Positions 61,905-64,000 of a stretch of DNA of 64,000 nucleotides are shown here, one piece after another. Made by a program: the position numbers and the translations under genes. Each line of letters begins with the position of its first letter. The stretch's first letter is position 1. Origin of the DNA: CAVSLM01 sp963728895 (GTDB taxonomy: Bacteria; Pseudomonadota; Gammaproteobacteria; JBBQDK01); contig CAVSLM010000001.1 in the NCBI GenBank assembly GCA_963728895.1, forward strand, positions 1 to 64,000, read 5' to 3'. The notes beneath the pieces are model-generated. The model did not search any database. It was not told the origin of the DNA and saw only the letters and a program-made list of their open reading frames with translations.

Positions 61905-62422
61905 CGGTAGCTCACTACTTCGACGAGCGGCCTGCGCCCTGTGGCCTGTGGCAGCTCGGCAGGATAACCGAGACTCAGCAGCGCCACCGGCACCAGGCCC
62001 TGCTCCAGGTCCAGCCGGCCCGCGACCATCGTGGCATCGAAGTTGCCGACCCAGGTCGAGCCCATGCCGGCCGCAACCACGGCAAGCTGCGCATAGGCCG
62101 CGGCGATGGTTGCATCCTGCACCGCGTAGAGCTGCCTGCCGCGTTCGCCGAACTCGCGCGCCGAGCGTTGCGCGTCGCTGCAGAACACCAGGGTCACGGG
62201 CGCCTCGGCAACGAAGGACTGACCGCCCGCGGCGGCACTCAGCACCGCGCGGTCTTCGTACGCCCTCACCACGATGATCCGGTATGCCTGCAGATCGCCC
62301 GCCGACGGCGCGGCGCAGGCCATCTCCAGAATGGCGTGCAGTTTTTCGGGCTCCACCGGCATGTCGGCCTGGTACTTGCGCACCGAATGGCGGCGCCGCA
62401 CGGTTTCGAAGAAATCCCACAT
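61901..62422 (-). CDS. Nitroreductase family protein
   Basis: 173 residues, FMN-dependent reductase fold. It begins MWDFFETVRRRHSVRKYQ, the usual RRSxRxY-type start, and shows ACAAPSAGDLQAYRIIVVR and AAGMGSTWVG. ATG at 62422 preferred over TTG at 62428; GGGAGAC precedes it. Substrate unknown. The TAG stop is part of the palindromic repeat. Confidence 0.85.
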   Translation of the reverse strand: MWDFFETVRRRHSVRKYQADMPVEPEKLHAILEMACAAPSAGDLQAYRIIVVRAYEDRAVLSAAAGGQSFVAEAPVTLVFCSDAQRSAREFGERGRQLYAVQDATIAAAYAQLAVVAAGMGSTWVGNFDATMVAGRLDLEQGLVPVALLSLGYPAELPQATGRRPLVEVVSYR

Positions 62423-62455
62423 GGGCAAGTCTCCCTGTACCGAGGGTAGCGTGCG

Positions 62456-63220
62456 CTAGCGCGTCGCGCGGGCAGCCCCGCCGCGCGGGAAATTCATCTG
62501 CAGCACCCGCTGGGCATCCTGCGCCAGGCTGTTCATGTCCATCTTCCGGTAGGCCTGGACCAGGATCTCGAGCGCGCGCGGAATGGCGGGCGTCCGATCG
62601 TAATGCTGGATGACGTATTCGGCGCGGTTTGCCGCAGCCACGTAAGCGGACCGCCGCAGGTAATAGTCGGCGACGTGTACCTCGTACATGGCCAGATTGT
62701 TGCGCAGGAAAATCATGCGCTGCCGCGCGTCTTCGGCGTAGCGGCTGTTGGGAAACTTGCGCACCAGCTCTCCGAAGTCCTGGAACGAGTGCCGCGCAGC
62801 GCCCGGGTCACGTTCCGAGGGATCGAGGGGCAGATAGCGGTCGATCAGGCTCTGACCGCGACCGAAGTTCGCCAGGCCCCTCAGGTAATAGGCGTAATCG
62901 ACATTCGGGTGCCGCGGGTGGATCTTGATGAAGCGATCCGCCGCGGCGATGGCCGAATCGGGCTCGTCGAACTTGTAATAGGCATAGGCAACCTCGAGCT
63001 CGGCCTGTTGCGCGTAGGGCCCGAACGGATAGCGCGCCTCAAGGGATTCGAAGTACTTGATGGCCGTTTCGTAGTTGCCGTCGTTGAGCTGATCTTTCGC
63101 TTCGTTGTAGAGCTTGCTGGCCGACCAGTCCTTGGTCTCGTCGATTTCCTCCGGCAGCAGGCTGCAGCCGGCCAGCAGGAGCAGCAGCCAGGCAATGGAG
63201 GCGAGGTTCGTCAGGCGCAT
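62456..63220 (-). CDS. bamD: Outer-membrane assembly lipoprotein BamD
   Basis: 254 residues. Signal peptide with a lipobox LLLLAGC (Cys19), then TPR-like helices (YNEAKDQLNDGNYETAIKYF, YPFGPYAQQAELEVAYAYYK, RHPNVDYAYYLRG). It is the essential lipoprotein partner of BamA in outer-membrane protein insertion. The start at 63220 was chosen because the upstream frame to 63364 lacks a signal. It diverges from rluD, as in Pseudomonas. Confidence 0.95.
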   Translation of the reverse strand: MRLTNLASIAWLLLLLAGCSLLPEEIDETKDWSASKLYNEAKDQLNDGNYETAIKYFESLEARYPFGPYAQQAELEVAYAYYKFDEPDSAIAAADRFIKIHPRHPNVDYAYYLRGLANFGRGQSLIDRYLPLDPSERDPGAARHSFQDFGELVRKFPNSRYAEDARQRMIFLRNNLAMYEVHVADYYLRRSAYVAAANRAEYVIQHYDRTPAIPRALEILVQAYRKMDMNSLAQDAQRVLQMNFPRGGAARATR

Positions 63221-63332
63221 GCCGGGATTTCCGAGCTGTAGCGGGAGGCGTGTCGACAGTGCGGCGCAGTATACCCTAAACTTGCCGGCACATTGCAGGG
63301 CCAGCCGGCCTGCACCGCGGTCCCTACCGGCG

Positions 63333-64000
63333 ATGACCCAGTCCGAAACACTTACCCAGCGCATCCCCGATCACCTCGCCGGCCTGCGTCTGGACCAGGC
63401 GTTGACCGAGCTGTTTCCCGAGTTCTCCCGCAGCCGCATCCAGCAGTGGATCCGCGAGGGGCGGGTGCGGGTGGACGCGCGCCGGTTGCGACCGCGCGAT
63501 CCGGTTGCCGGCGGCGAATGGGTGGAGCTTGATGCATCGGGCGCACCCGCCACCGGCGCCGAGTGCCTGCCGGAGCCCATTGCGCTGCAGGTCGTCCATC
63601 GCGACGAGGCACTGCTGGTCATCGACAAACCGGCTGGACTGGTCGTGCATCCCGGTGCCGGTAACCGCGCCGGTACGCTGCAGAACGCGCTGCTGCACTA
63701 TCTGCCGGCGCTTGCCGAGCTGCCGCGTGCGGGGCTGGTGCATCGCCTGGACAAGGACACCAGCGGGCTGCTGGTGGTTGCGGTGACCCTGCAGGCGCAT
63801 GCCCGTCTGGTGGCGCAGCTGCAGAGTCATTTGGTGGAGCGCGAGTACGAGGCGCTGGTTAATGGCTTCATGACCGGCGGGGGGACGGTGGAGGGTGCGA
63901 TCGGGCGACACGCCACCGAGCGCACGCGCATGGCGGTGAGCGCGGTCGGACGGCCCGCCCTGACCCACTACCGCGTGGTCGAGCGTTATCGCGCGCATAC
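63333..64000 (+). CDS. rluD: 23S rRNA pseudouridine synthase RluD (partial)
   Basis: The first 222 residues, cut by the window end. An N-terminal S4 RNA-binding domain (RLDQALTELFPEFSRSRIQQ) precedes the RluA-type catalytic domain. The catalytic Asp is in HRLDKDTSGLL, with KPAGLVVHPG upstream. It makes pseudouridines at positions 1911, 1915 and 1917. The ATG at 63333 is used. Confidence 0.93.
   Translation, partial: MTQSETLTQRIPDHLAGLRLDQALTELFPEFSRSRIQQWIREGRVRVDARRLRPRDPVAGGEWVELDASGAPATGAECLPEPIALQVVHRDEALLVIDKPAGLVVHPGAGNRAGTLQNALLHYLPALAELPRAGLVHRLDKDTSGLLVVAVTLQAHARLVAQLQSHLVEREYEALVNGFMTGGGTVEGAIGRHATERTRMAVSAVGRPALTHYRVVERYRAH

Overview
The window is high-GC DNA from a gammaproteobacterium, read as chromosome. 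The evidence is conserved gammaproteobacterial gene order: uvrA / YajR-type MFS / ssb; a complete dcw cell-wall and division cluster running mraZ to ftsZ and then lpxC, dciA, an M23 peptidase and secA; the type IV pilus genes pilBCD followed by coaE-zapD-yacG; and pilSR near bamD and rluD. I cannot name a genus. A Chromatiales- or Xanthomonadales-like lineage is an inference from gene order only.

Layout. 1-1376: a MITE-like element (13-273), a terminator, and about 0.94 kb of tandem GC-rich repeats with no gene. 1377-7001: a SAM hydrolase, uvrA, an MFS transporter and ssb. 7090-10589: rfbBACD for dTDP-L-rhamnose. 10709-11058: RNase P RNA. 11405-30582: the mra promoter with MraZ boxes, then mraZ, rsmH, ftsL, ftsI, murE, murF, mraY, murD, ftsW, murG, murC, murB, ddl, ftsQ, ftsA, ftsZ and lpxC, mostly overlapping by 1-4 bases. 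30738-37863: dciA, an M23 peptidase, secA, argJ, a Nudix/ThiE-like fusion and a small exported FixH/YtkA-like protein. 37944-44177 (minus strand): yacG, zapD, coaE, pilD, pilC and pilB, with an IS200-type insertion between coaE and zapD. 44178-53630: a lower-GC surface-glycan island (methyltransferase, flippase-like membrane protein, alpha/alpha-toroid protein, asparagine synthase, DUF354 protein, GT2 glycosyltransferase, GT-C/TPR membrane protein) lying between pilB and pilA. 53716-57859: pilA, pilR, pilS and a PP0621-type small protein. 57958-64000: sucC, sucD, nadE, a nitroreductase, bamD and a partial rluD.

Together the genes supply peptidoglycan precursors and the septum (dcw), lipid A (lpxC), protein export and outer-membrane assembly (secA, bamD), and a type IVa pilus with its two-component regulator. 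The rfb genes and the glycan island may decorate LPS or the pilus.

A striking feature is the clustering of single-base frame changes. uvrA (about 8), ftsA (3), ftsZ (4), lpxC (2), pilC and pilB (at least 5 each) and most genes of the island are broken, while long stretches between (about 5-27 kb, 31-41 kb, 54-64 kb) are clean. ftsZ, lpxC and ftsA are essential and each reads perfectly once single bases are added or removed, so low-quality sequence is the likeliest cause. Real decay of some island genes cannot be excluded. The most unusual non-coding items are the dispersed MITE-like repeat with three copies, two of whose ends supply stop codons of neighbouring genes, the tandem array at the left edge, and the direct and inverted repeats upstream of pilA.
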